A stretch of 64,000 nt of DNA from Ruminococcus sp. (GTDB lineage Bacteria; Bacillota; Clostridia; Oscillospirales; Ruminococcaceae): positions 62,001 through 126,000 of the forward strand of contig JAHZHC010000016.1 in assembly GCA_019420505.1 (NCBI GenBank), written 5' to 3'. The translations under genes were made by a program, and so were the position numbers. A model generated the notes under the pieces. It was given only the letters and a program-made list of their open reading frames with translations. It did no database searches and was not told the DNA's origin. Shown in pieces: positions 27,613 to 35,460 of the stretch (the stretch's first letter is position 1; each line of letters begins with the position of its first letter).

Positions 27613-28512
27613 TTAATTAAAATTTTTATTTATAAATGATAAATAACTTTTACGTCTTACAAGTTCTTTATGATTTTTATACCATTCATAAGATTCCTTT
27701 AAACCCTGTTCTAAAGGTTTTGCATCTGACATTAACTTCTGCTGTTTTGTAACATCAAGAACATAGCCGTAATCAAGAAAAGGAAAATAATCACGCTGAT
27801 TCATATTTCCGGTCACAAATCTTATCTCAGGCATTTTACCCAAAATACTATAGCAAAGCCTTACCCACTCGTTAATATCCACAGTTTGAGGATTCCCTAC
27901 ATTAAAAATATGCTGTTCAGGCTTTTTATCAATTATAATTTCAATAAACTTGCACATATCTTCTATATCGAAAAACTGCAATGGCATTTTACCGTCTTTT
28001 GGCACATAAAAAGGCATATCATTTTCAGCACAATCAAAAACAAATGCCTCACGATATAGATTGTTCATTGCTCCATACAAATAAGGCGGACGTAAGATAT
28101 AGGCATTGGGAATTTGTTCAAGCAAAGCTTTTTCAGCTGAAATTTTATTAGTTCCATAATCTCCCCAGTGAATATTTTCTCCCACCGGCTGAGTTTCTTT
28201 AAAAGGCAGTGGCAAGGTTTCGGAATAAACATCACTTGAACTTATCATTACATAGTTTTCAAATTTGCCCAATCCATTCAACAAATCTATAATATCAGAT
28301 TCATTATAAGCTGTTATATCTATAACCAAATTAAATTCAAAATTTTTAAGTGTATCACCTAAGTTATGCCTGTCACAATTTATCAGTTTAACACCCTCTG
28401 ATTGAGGTCTTGAGTTTCTATTAATGACATAGACATCGTGACCCTTTTTCACAAAATATTCAGCAGTAAAACGACTTGCAAAAACTGTGCCGCCAGTTAC
28501 AAGAATGTTCAA
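27613..28512 (-). CDS. NAD-dependent epimerase/dehydratase family protein
   Basis: 299 residues, extended SDR fold. The Rossmann motif at the N-terminus reads LVTGGTVFAS (TGGTxxxS instead of TGGxGxxG, as in SDRs of the atypical group also containing plant RNA-binding relatives). SSSDVYSE follows, but the usual YxxxK is GTNKISAEKAL with Tyr at YGTNK. Start set at a TTG at 28512 with GAGGTGA eight bases upstream (MNILVTGG); the GTG three codons earlier overlaps that site. Substrate not evident. Confidence 0.85.
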   Translation of the reverse strand: MNILVTGGTVFASRFTAEYFVKKGHDVYVINRNSRPQSEGVKLINCDRHNLGDTLKNFEFNLVIDITAYNESDIIDLLNGLGKFENYVMISSSDVYSETLPLPFKETQPVGENIHWGDYGTNKISAEKALLEQIPNAYILRPPYLYGAMNNLYREAFVFDCAENDMPFYVPKDGKMPLQFFDIEDMCKFIEIIIDKKPEQHIFNVGNPQTVDINEWVRLCYSILGKMPEIRFVTGNMNQRDYFPFLDYGYVLDVTKQQKLMSDAKPLEQGLKESYEWYKNHKELVRRKSYLSFINKNFN

Positions 28513-28562
28513 TATAGTCACCTCATTTTAAAAATAAACTTATTAAAATAAAGTCATAAACG

Positions 28563-28602
28563 ATGAAATCAAGCTTTGATTTCACGGATACCACCGCCTT
28601 TC
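28563..28602 (-). promoter_or_regulatory. Possible T-box 3' remnant
   Basis: Minus strand: AAAGGCGGTGGTATCCGTG, then GAAATCAAAGC and TGATTTC. The first part resembles the T-box core AGGGTGGTACCGCG, and a hairpin (GAAATCA/TGATTTC) follows where the terminator would be. No stem I is present because the tautomerase gene ends 11 bases upstream. The match is imperfect. Confidence 0.35.
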
Positions 28603-28612
28603 AAATACAAAC

Positions 28613-28825
28613 TTATTTCTTAACCTTACTCATATACTCTTCCTTGACAACATCTATAGTCTTTCCACCAACACCAATATTCTTATCAGAAAGTTCTTTT
28701 ATCGTAGTGATAAAAAATTCCTGTGGAACTTTCATAATTTCGCTCGAAACCTCTGTTAGACGTTTAATAAGCAATTCTTTTTGCTCGTCGGTTAAATATC
28801 CACCTTCAACAGTAATATACGGCAT
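28613..28825 (-). CDS. 4-oxalocrotonate tautomerase family protein
   Basis: 70 residues, normal for the family. After Met removal the chain starts with the catalytic Pro (MPYITVEGGYLTDEQK). VPQEFFITTIKEL is the typical middle segment; the second catalytic Arg position is not obvious. Keto-enol tautomerisation of an unknown substrate. AAAGGAG precedes the ATG. Within the T-box operon. Confidence 0.92.
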   Translation of the reverse strand: MPYITVEGGYLTDEQKELLIKRLTEVSSEIMKVPQEFFITTIKELSDKNIGVGGKTIDVVKEEYMSKVKK

Positions 28826-28841
28826 AGATGATCTCCTTTAT

Positions 28842-29345
28842 TTATCTTTTCAATTCCATTTCTATACAATTCCAAATTTCGCCCATACATTCATAGCATT
28901 CTCTTTTATCCAATATTACTTTTTTAAATCCACATGATTCATAACAATTTAGCGCTGCAATATTATTTTCAAAAACCCCTAAGGATATCTTATTTACTTT
29001 TAAAAATTCAAAGGCATACTTTATGGCTAAAGAAATCATTTCTTTACCATATCCTTTTCTTCTTTGAGAATCATCAATAATGACAAAACCTAATCTGATT
29101 TCATTTTTGTTATTGTTTGGATATCTCATTGTAAAATGGCCTACTATTCTCTTATCATTAAAAGCAGTCATTCCCCAAATATTATCATTATTTTTATCCC
29201 TGTCAAAATATTCATTCATATCGTCAGGCGTAATGGGATATTTGTCATAACGATCAGCACACCACTGGCGAAAAGCAAACTCACTTTTAAACCATTTTGT
29301 TATTATTAATGCATCACATGCTTTATACGGTCTTAATTTTAACAT
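28842..29345 (-). CDS. GNAT family N-acetyltransferase
   Basis: 167 residues. RimI/RimJ-like pattern: MLKLRPYKACDALIITKWF, central strand IRLGFVIIDDSQRRKGYGKEM with the acetyl-CoA loop RRKGYG, then NIAALNCYESCGFKK. Substrate unknown. Eighteen bases from the upstream radical SAM gene. Confidence 0.93.
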   Translation of the reverse strand: MLKLRPYKACDALIITKWFKSEFAFRQWCADRYDKYPITPDDMNEYFDRDKNNDNIWGMTAFNDKRIVGHFTMRYPNNNKNEIRLGFVIIDDSQRRKGYGKEMISLAIKYAFEFLKVNKISLGVFENNIAALNCYESCGFKKVILDKRECYECMGEIWNCIEMELKR

Positions 29346-29363
29346 GACACCTCACCCTTTCTG

Positions 29364-30248
29364 TCAATCAAAAAAACTAAGCTGCATATCTCCATACCCC
29401 TGCTTATACGCTCTTATGATATCTTTCATATTATACAATATTCCAAATCTGTCGCACTCTGCGGTAAATATTCTCCACAGCTTTTTTGCATTGGACGACA
29501 CGCAGTTATATCGATCCCCGTAATAACGGCGATATTTATCTGATAATCCAGGGAATATTCTATCCAGCTTTTCAAAGTAATAATCACGTTGATTTTGCCG
29601 TAAAGTCATACCAAAAGCAGGATATATTATTCTCACTCCACACTCACGAGCAGTTCTCACAATTTTTAAAATATTCTCCTCATTATCTTCAATAAACGGA
29701 AGAACAGGCATTAGTGTTATTCCCGTGAAAAGTCCGGCCTCTGACATTTTTGCCAATGCATCAAACCTTTCAGAAGATATTGATACATTTGGTTCTATAA
29801 GTTTGCATAGATTGTCGTCCGCCGTAGTAACAGTCATTTTGCACAGCACAGGACTATGTTCGGCAATACCCCTATATACATCAATATCACGAGAAATCAG
29901 ACTGCTTTTAGTGATAACCGTTATGCCGAATTCAAAAGCGTCTATTAGTTCAAGAGAATGCCTTGTCACAAGCTCTGTTTTCTCGAAAGGATTATACGGA
30001 TCGCTCATTGATCCTGTACCGATTATACCTGTTCGCACCTTTCGTCTTAGTTCATCACGTAGTAACTTCAAGCAGTTTTCCTTCACTTTTACAGTATCAA
30101 AATCTTTAATCTGATAACACTCACTTCTGCTGTCACAATAAATACAGCCATGACAACAACCCCGATAAAGGTTCATATTATAGTCGTTGCCAAACCAATC
30201 GGAAGACTTATTTTTTTGTAATATTGTTTTACAGGGAATTGTTTGCAT
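29364..30248 (-). CDS. Radical SAM protein, SplB-like/Rv2578c-like
   Basis: 294 residues. Radical SAM signature in RGCCHGCIYCDSR (CxxxCxxC), then GIIGTGSMSDPYNPFEK, VITKSSLISRDID and a C-terminal region ending DMQLSFFD, the pattern of the SPL-like family of uncharacterised radical SAM proteins found in many Clostridia. First gene after the tyrosine T-box; its ATG is about 25 bases past the terminator hairpin, so it is the direct downstream gene of the riboswitch. Confidence 0.9.
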   Translation of the reverse strand: MQTIPCKTILQKNKSSDWFGNDYNMNLYRGCCHGCIYCDSRSECYQIKDFDTVKVKENCLKLLRDELRRKVRTGIIGTGSMSDPYNPFEKTELVTRHSLELIDAFEFGITVITKSSLISRDIDVYRGIAEHSPVLCKMTVTTADDNLCKLIEPNVSISSERFDALAKMSEAGLFTGITLMPVLPFIEDNEENILKIVRTARECGVRIIYPAFGMTLRQNQRDYYFEKLDRIFPGLSDKYRRYYGDRYNCVSSNAKKLWRIFTAECDRFGILYNMKDIIRAYKQGYGDMQLSFFD

Positions 30249-30270
30249 AAGTTACACCCTTTATATAAAA

Positions 30271-30530
30271 TAAAATCCTCCGACAGAAATTCATCTGCCG
30301 GAGGACGAAATTACTCGTGGTACCACCTCGGTTTACTACCTATATAAAGATAGCCTCATGGTCTGAAAAAACAAACCTGTTCTGTAACGGGAACGACCGT
30401 GATTCCCTACTGTAATTTCAGGAAACCTACTCCGAGATGTATTCACTTGCCATAATGTTATGTTCTCGCACCACCCGAACACTCTCTTAAACAGCAATAA
30501 CAAGCTACTTATTCTCATCAATGCATTTAG
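30271..30530 (-). promoter_or_regulatory. T-box riboswitch with Tyr specifier (UAC)
   Basis: Minus strand: stem I region with AAGTAGC, AAGAGAGTGTTC and GGGTGGTGCGAGAAC (AG bulge and distal loop features), then the specifier loop GTGAATACATC, in which TAC (30439-30441) is a Tyr codon in the canonical GAA-NNN-A context. The T-box core AGGTGGTACCACG lies at 30316-30328. The terminator CCTCCGGCAG/CTGTCGGAGG (30277-30304) is followed by TTTTATTTT. Uncharged tRNA-Tyr should favour antitermination. Confidence 0.93.
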
Positions 30531-30541
30531 ATATTAATATT

Positions 30542-30570
30542 AATTTAGCACATTTAAATTATAATGTCAA
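30542..30570 (-). promoter_or_regulatory. Promoter of the T-box operon
   Basis: TTGACA, 17 bases, TAAATT, starting four bases after the glyA stop. Confidence 0.75.
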
Positions 30571-30573
30571 GCA

Positions 30574-31821
30574 TTATTCATACAAAGGATACTTCTTGCA
30601 GATTTCTGTTACGCCTGCTCTGATTTCATCAGCCTTATTTTCAAAATCAGTAACAGCAAGATAAATATACTCTGCGATTTTATCCATATCTTCTTCAACA
30701 AGTCCTCGTGTTGTGACAGCAGGAGTACCTATTCTGATACCGCTTGTTACGAACGGACTCTGCGGATCATTAGGAACAGCATTCTTATTAACAGTAATAT
30801 AGACCTCGTCAAGACGTTTTTCAAGCTCTTTGCCTGTTATATCAAATGATTGCAAATCTACAAGCATAAGATGATTGTCACTTCCGTTGGATACAAGGTT
30901 GAAACCACGGGATACAAGTCCTTTTGCCAAAGCTTGGGCATTCTTAACTACCTGTTCTGCATAGGCTTTAAATTCAGGTTTCAAAGCTTCGCCGAAGCAA
31001 ACCGCTTTTGCGGCAATAACATGCATCAAAGGACCGCCCTGTGTTCCGGGGAAAATAGCCTTATTAAATTTCTTTGCCAATTCCTCGTCGTTTGTCAGGA
31101 TCATACCGCCTCTTGGTCCTCTTAATGTCTTATGGGTTGTAGTTGTAACCACATCAGCATACGGAACAGGAGATGGGTGCTGTCCGCCGGCAACAAGTCC
31201 TGCAATATGAGCCATATCAACCATAAAATATGCGCCGACTTCTTTTGCGATCTTAGAAATTCTTTCAAAATCTATTGTTCTTGGATAAGCTGAAGCTCCG
31301 GCAACAATTAGCTTAGGGCTGTTTTCTTTTGCAAGCTTTTCAAGCTCGTCATAGTCGAGATATCCATTATCATCAAGGCCGTATGAAATAAAGTTATAAT
31401 TCTTTCCTGACATATTAACAGGAGAACCGTGTGTAAGATGACCACCGTGAGCAAGACTCATTCCAAGAATAGTATCACCTACTTCACACAGTGCAAAATA
31501 AACAGCAAGATTAGCCTGTGCACCTGAATGTGGCTGTACGTTTGCATATTTAGCACCGAAAAGCTTGCAGGCTCTTTCAATAGCGATATTTTCAACAACA
31601 TCAACACACTCACAGCCGCCGTAATATCTTTTACCTGAATAGCCTTCAGCATACTTATTTGTCAAAGCGCTTCCCATTGCTGCCATAACAGCAGGTGAAA
31701 CAATATTTTCACTTGCAATAAGCTCAAGGTTTCTTCTCTGACGGGCAAGTTCTGAATTCATTGCTTCTCCGACTTCTTTATCAAAGCCTTCAACAAAACC
31801 AATTGTGTCAACTATTTTCAT
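30574..31821 (-). CDS. glyA: Serine hydroxymethyltransferase
   Basis: PLP enzyme that converts serine and THF to glycine and 5,10-methylene-THF. 415 residues. PLP lysine in [31 protein letters not shown] and [15 protein letters not shown] near the N-terminus are family signatures. AAGGAG precedes the ATG. Monocistronic with its own promoter; no clear terminator before the T-box operon promoter. Confidence 0.98.
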   Translation of the reverse strand: MKIVDTIGFVEGFDKEVGEAMNSELARQRRNLELIASENIVSPAVMAAMGSALTNKYAEGYSGKRYYGGCECVDVVENIAIERACKLFGAKYANVQPHSGAQANLAVYFALCEVGDTILGMSLAHGGHLTHGSPVNMSGKNYNFISYGLDDNGYLDYDELEKLAKENSPKLIVAGASAYPRTIDFERISKIAKEVGAYFMVDMAHIAGLVAGGQHPSPVPYADVVTTTTHKTLRGPRGGMILTNDEELAKKFNKAIFPGTQGGPLMHVIAAKAVCFGEALKPEFKAYAEQVVKNAQALAKGLVSRGFNLVSNGSDNHLMLVDLQSFDITGKELEKRLDEVYITVNKNAVPNDPQSPFVTSGIRIGTPAVTTRGLVEEDMDKIAEYIYLAVTDFENKADEIRAGVTEICKKYPLYE

Positions 31822-31868
31822 ATAAATACTCCTTACATATTAAATTCTGCTCAATTAAAGATATATTT

Positions 31869-31897
31869 ATTATAGCTTATTTCCAATAATATTGCAA
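31869..31897 (-). promoter_or_regulatory. Promoter of glyA
   Basis: TTGCAA, 17 bases, TATAAT, 47 bases before the ATG. Confidence 0.75.
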
Positions 31898-31926
31898 GTA
31901 AAAACGAATATTTTTTATTAATAAAA

Positions 31927-32241
31927 TCATAAAGTGTTCATTCTGGACAAAAAGCACCATAATATCATAATAATTAATGTTGATAACATAGGAAGAATAT
32001 TATATATCCAATAATCCTTTTTATTTTCTTTTCTTATCAACTGTATTACACGAAAAATAATTATTACAGGTATACCAATTATAAGCATAGCATAGCCAAC
32101 AGGTACAAAGCTCTCTGCTTCAGCATCTTTTCTATCCGTAATAAAAAACCAAGAATAAAAGAATATCCAAAATGTTAACCAACCTGTAAAAATATTAATA
32201 ATAACGTTTAATATATTTTTAAAATTATTATTAGTTCCCAT
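31927..32241 (-). CDS. Small membrane protein, function unknown
   Basis: 104 residues with three hydrophobic segments: about 10-34 (VIINIFTGWLTFWIFFYSW), 46-64 and 80-98, separated by charged loops (TDRKDAEAES; RKENKKDYW). AGGAG precedes the ATG. No family recognised. It lies on the same strand as the Ig-like surface protein upstream with a gap of about 240 bases that holds no clear gene; an overlapping 68-codon frame at 32208-32414 has no ribosome site. Confidence 0.6.
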   Translation of the reverse strand: MGTNNNFKNILNVIINIFTGWLTFWIFFYSWFFITDRKDAEAESFVPVGYAMLIIGIPVIIIFRVIQLIRKENKKDYWIYNILPMLSTLIIMILWCFLSRMNTL

Positions 32242-32479
32242 ATTTTATTTCTCCTAAGAATTATAGGTATTATATTTATTAAATAAATTATAATATCTAT
32301 AACATATATTACTGTATGTTGTAACTTTTTGGCATTGCCATTGTTATATCTTGATAAAATTAAAATAGTACTTCTACTTGATGAAGCCAGTTTGTATTTT
32401 TCCATTTTCATCACTCATATTAATAGACTGATCTGAGGAATTGGCTATACTTAAAACATAGAATAATATTTTATAATTA

Positions 32480-33922
32480 TTATTTAGCACTTGATGTATA
32501 CAAGCCGCAATCACATCTACCTACATACCAATTGCCACCGCCGCCATGCTCAGATATATATTTCCTCGCTGCATTTTTGGCTTCATCATATGAATTAAAC
32601 CATCCCATATTTTCTACTGGATGAACATGATGTGTTCCACCTTCTGTACACCAATATGGTTGTGTTTGTGTAGGTGTTGTTGTGCTAAGATTGAGTGCCC
32701 TTACTTCAACAGTCCACTTTCCACAATCACATTGATCTACATACCATCCACCATTTCCATTATAATGTTGATTTATATATTCACCACCAGCTTTATATGC
32801 CTCATCATAACTATTAAACCAACCTAATCCTTTTGATAATACATGATGTGTTCCACCCTCTGTACACCAATATGGTTGTGTTTGTGTAGGTGTCGTTGTA
32901 TTAGGAATAGTAGTCTGAGGCTTTTGTGTAGCAGTTCCACTATTATTGTTTGGCTTTGTAGTGGTTTTTGGTGCTGTCGTAGAAGGTTTAGTTGTAGTAA
33001 TAGGCTTTTCCTTTACATTTACTGTAGATGTAGATTGAACATTATTTGATTTAGCTGTAATTGTTGCTGTTCCTTTGTTTACTGCTGTAACCTTACCATT
33101 TTCTACTTTAGCGATTCCATTATCAGATGAAGACCATTCTACATCCTGATTGCTTCCTTTAACTGTAGCTTTTAAATCGGATTCTTCACCTACAATTAAT
33201 TCTAAAGATGCTGGTTCAATACTGATGGTTGGTTCTATTACTTTAATCTTAATTTCTAGTTCAGCAACATTATTACTTTTATCCTTTGCAACAATTTTAG
33301 CTTCATATTCACCAGTAGCAGCATAATTTACATTACTATCATCTAATGACAAATCTAATTCTGAAAGATCTGTTGCTTTGAATTTATCTTTGATATTTTC
33401 AATTTTATCATCTTTATATACTTCGATTTCTTTTGGGTTAAATCCTTCTTCTTCCGCAAATACAGGAATGGTTGTATCTTTAATGCTAATCTTTACAGTT
33501 TTCTTATCATCTACAGAAAACAATGTCAGTCCAAACAACTTATATTGAATCTTGTGTTTTACATCAATATCATATGTTCCTGTTGCTGGATATTCTTTCT
33601 CAGACTCATTTTGAATGTTAAATTCAAGTTTTGTATTCTCGTCTGAAACATTAGAATATTTACTTATATCAATTAATTCATCCAATTTAGGTTCGTATTT
33701 TTCACCATATTCTATTGTTATTTCTGATTGTTTTATATCCCATTTATTTGCGTTTCTTTCAACCAAAAACCAGCCTAAAACAATAAGTAATATTGCAGCT
33801 ACAACAGTAGAAACAATTATGATGTTTCTTTTTTTCTTGCTTAACTTTTTCTTGTCAGCCGGTGTTGCATCAACTATTACATTATCAGTTAGTTTAATAT
33901 CAGCTTCATCATTTATCTTCAT
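32480..33922 (-). CDS. Membrane-anchored Ig-like (Big_2) protein with two Cys-rich C-terminal repeats
   Basis: 480 residues, function unknown. A short cytoplasmic N-terminus, one membrane helix at about 33-52, and an extracellular part with two beta domains (the second with AKDKSNNVAELEIKIKV, HYR/cadherin-like). A Big_2 domain at about 230-305 (SIEPASLELIVGEE, WSSSDNGIAKV, GTATITAKS) follows, then a Thr/Pro/Lys linker and two repeats of about 58 residues, each with PYWCTEGGTHHV, GWFNSYDEA and CDCG. The repeats look like a SPOR-like or zinc-binding wall domain. GGGG precedes the ATG; strong promoter. Confidence 0.85.
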   Translation of the reverse strand: MKINDEADIKLTDNVIVDATPADKKKLSKKKRNIIIVSTVVAAILLIVLGWFLVERNANKWDIKQSEITIEYGEKYEPKLDELIDISKYSNVSDENTKLEFNIQNESEKEYPATGTYDIDVKHKIQYKLFGLTLFSVDDKKTVKISIKDTTIPVFAEEEGFNPKEIEVYKDDKIENIKDKFKATDLSELDLSLDDSNVNYAATGEYEAKIVAKDKSNNVAELEIKIKVIEPTISIEPASLELIVGEESDLKATVKGSNQDVEWSSSDNGIAKVENGKVTAVNKGTATITAKSNNVQSTSTVNVKEKPITTTKPSTTAPKTTTKPNNNSGTATQKPQTTIPNTTTPTQTQPYWCTEGGTHHVLSKGLGWFNSYDEAYKAGGEYINQHYNGNGGWYVDQCDCGKWTVEVRALNLSTTTPTQTQPYWCTEGGTHHVHPVENMGWFNSYDEAKNAARKYISEHGGGGNWYVGRCDCGLYTSSAK

Positions 33923-33982
33923 AATTTTGTCCCCTTAACTATCAGATTTAATAATTCGGTTTTATCTTTATACATTGTTTCC

Positions 33983-34011
33983 ATTATACCCCAAAACAGC
34001 ATTATTGTCAA
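33983..34011 (-). promoter_or_regulatory. Promoter of the Ig-like protein gene
   Basis: TTGACA, 17 bases, TATAAT, back to back with the ruvX promoter. Confidence 0.85.
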
Positions 34012-34056
34012 TAAAATAGTTATTTGCATATAAAAGGTATAATTTTGTCGTAACAA

Positions 34057-34085
34057 TTGACATCTATCAGCTTTTATTGTATAAT
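34057..34085 (+). promoter_or_regulatory. Promoter of ruvX
   Basis: TTGACA, 17 bases, TATAAT. Confidence 0.85.
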
Positions 34086-34126
34086 ATCAATTAATTATTA
34101 AAATTACTTCAGATAAAGGAATGTTA

Positions 34127-34561
34127 ATGCTTATGAAAATAATGGCGGTTGATTACGGTGATGTAAGAACAGGTCTTGCAGTATGCGACAGAACTGAATT
34201 CCTTGCTTCACCAATTGGTACAATAGAAGAACGAAATGCACAGATCCTTGCAATGAAAATTGCTCACATGGCGGAGCAATACGAAGTCGGCGAAATAGTG
34301 GTCGGGCTTCCCAAAAATATGAACGGATCAATGGGGCCAAGAGCTGAAAAATGCAAGGCTTTTGCTGATATGCTCAATGAAATAACAGAATGTCCGGTTA
34401 ACATGTGGGATGAACGTTCAACTACAGTTACAGCACATCAAATTCTGAATGAAACCAATGTAAGGGGTAAAAACAGAAAAGCCGTTGTGGACACAGTGGC
34501 CGCAACGGTTATATTAGAAGGATATTTGGATTTCAGAAGGAAGAATAAGAAAACTGATTAA
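34127..34561 (+). CDS. ruvX: Putative pre-16S rRNA nuclease YqgF/RuvX
   Basis: RNase H-like nuclease implicated in 16S rRNA 5' maturation. 144 residues from the ATG at 34127, six bases after AAAGGA; ATGs at 34121 and 34133 are also in frame, the first too close to the ribosome site. Catalytic Asp in MAVDYGDVRTG, EIVVGLPKNMNG, and the second acidic pair in DERSTTVTA. The last codons overlap the convergent TSUP gene by four bases. Confidence 0.93.
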   Translation: MLMKIMAVDYGDVRTGLAVCDRTEFLASPIGTIEERNAQILAMKIAHMAEQYEVGEIVVGLPKNMNGSMGPRAEKCKAFADMLNEITECPVNMWDERSTTVTAHQILNETNVRGKNRKAVVDTVAATVILEGYLDFRRKNKKTD

Positions 34562-34923
34562 TTTTTTCTTTTTTTTGAGAAAATTTCTTTAATTCCTGCA
34601 ATTATGACAAACCCGCCGAATAGCTTCTGAAGCAGCCTGTTGTCAGTTTTATTTGCAATAATACTGAAAATTATTACAAAAATCGTTCCTGTTATCAATA
34701 TGGGAACGATTTTTTTCCATTCCACAAGGTGATTTTTGTTATGATAATAAAGAGATAAGGCAGCAATAGGAACGAAAAAAATCAGATTAATTCCTTGCGC
34801 CGCCAACTGAGGTGTATGTGCAAATATTGTAAGATATAAAATCAGAACCATACCGCCGCCAAGACCCAGTGATGCAAATATGCCTGTAACAAACGATACA
34901 ACTGCTATTATAAAAAAACTCAT
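34558..34923 (-). CDS. Half-size TSUP (TauE/SafE) permease, C-terminal-type half
   Basis: 121 residues, about four membrane helices. GIFASLGLGGGMVLILYL is the TSUP glycine-rich motif. Typical family members are about 250 residues with two such repeats; here the two halves are separate genes with the other half directly upstream (two-base gap, AATGAGG ribosome site). They probably act as a heterodimer exporting or importing a sulfur- or carbon-containing anion; substrate unknown. Confidence 0.85.
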   Translation of the reverse strand: MSFFIIAVVSFVTGIFASLGLGGGMVLILYLTIFAHTPQLAAQGINLIFFVPIAALSLYYHNKNHLVEWKKIVPILITGTIFVIIFSIIANKTDNRLLQKLFGGFVIIAGIKEIFSKKRKN

Positions 34924-34925
34924 TT

Positions 34926-35276
34926 TTACCTCATTATCAATCTAATACCGAAAAATATCATTACTGCTCCGAAAATTCTTTTCAGCGTAATACTTGATAG
35001 CTTAATCAACAATTTTGTACCTAAAAATACACCTGCAATTCCAAATGGTATAAATTTAAGCGCATATATTATATCAATACTGCCCTTTGTAAAATAAATC
35101 ATACCGCTTAATATGCTAAGCGGCAAGGTAATTGCAATTGATGTAGCATGGGCTTTCTTAACATCATCATCGTCATGTTCAAGCATAGGAACTGCTACAA
35201 TACCTCCGCCGGAACCAAACATACCGTTGGCAGCACCGACAAAAGCACCCAAAACGTATAAATAAACTTTTTTCAT
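34926..35276 (-). CDS. Half-size TSUP (TauE/SafE) permease, N-terminal-type half
   Basis: 116 residues from the ATG at 35276 (MKKVYLYVLG), about four membrane helices, with GANGMFGSGGGIVAVPML-like Gly motif and KKAHATSIAITLPLS. No convincing ribosome site; a TTG four codons upstream is an alternative. Pairs with 34558-34923. Confidence 0.83.
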   Translation of the reverse strand: MKKVYLYVLGAFVGAANGMFGSGGGIVAVPMLEHDDDDVKKAHATSIAITLPLSILSGMIYFTKGSIDIIYALKFIPFGIAGVFLGTKLLIKLSSITLKRIFGAVMIFFGIRLIMR

Positions 35277-35296
35277 ATATTTTAACAAATAAAATC

Positions 35297-35322
35297 ACCC
35301 TATACTATTATTAGTACAGGGT
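35297..35322. repeat. Flanking hairpin repeat, left copy
   Basis: ACCCTATACTA and TAGTACAGGGT around a four-base loop. The surrounding roughly 40 bases are nearly identical to 37133-37180, same orientation. Could also act as a terminator. Confidence 0.8.
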
Positions 35323-35383
35323 AAAAATTTATTCCAAATTCTATTAAGTTGCCAGTATTTATTAATTATTTACATTTAATTGG

Positions 35384-35412
35384 TTGACGATTTAAATTTA
35401 CTATGTTATAAT
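35384..35412 (+). promoter_or_regulatory. Promoter of the cysteine-protease-like gene
   Basis: TTGACG, 17 bases, TATAAT. Confidence 0.82.
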
Positions 35413-35460
35413 GATTCAGTTAGCTGACAAAAAATATATTTTTAAGGAGTTTCAATTAAC

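Noticed and set aside
30271..31821. T-box belonging to glyA
   Set aside because: It lies downstream of glyA on the same strand and is oriented toward the radical SAM gene; the specifier is Tyr, not Gly or Ser.
32208..32414. 68-codon frame upstream of and overlapping the small membrane protein
   Set aside because: No ribosome site, overlaps the next gene's start by 34 bases, and the residue pattern looks like A/T-rich noise.
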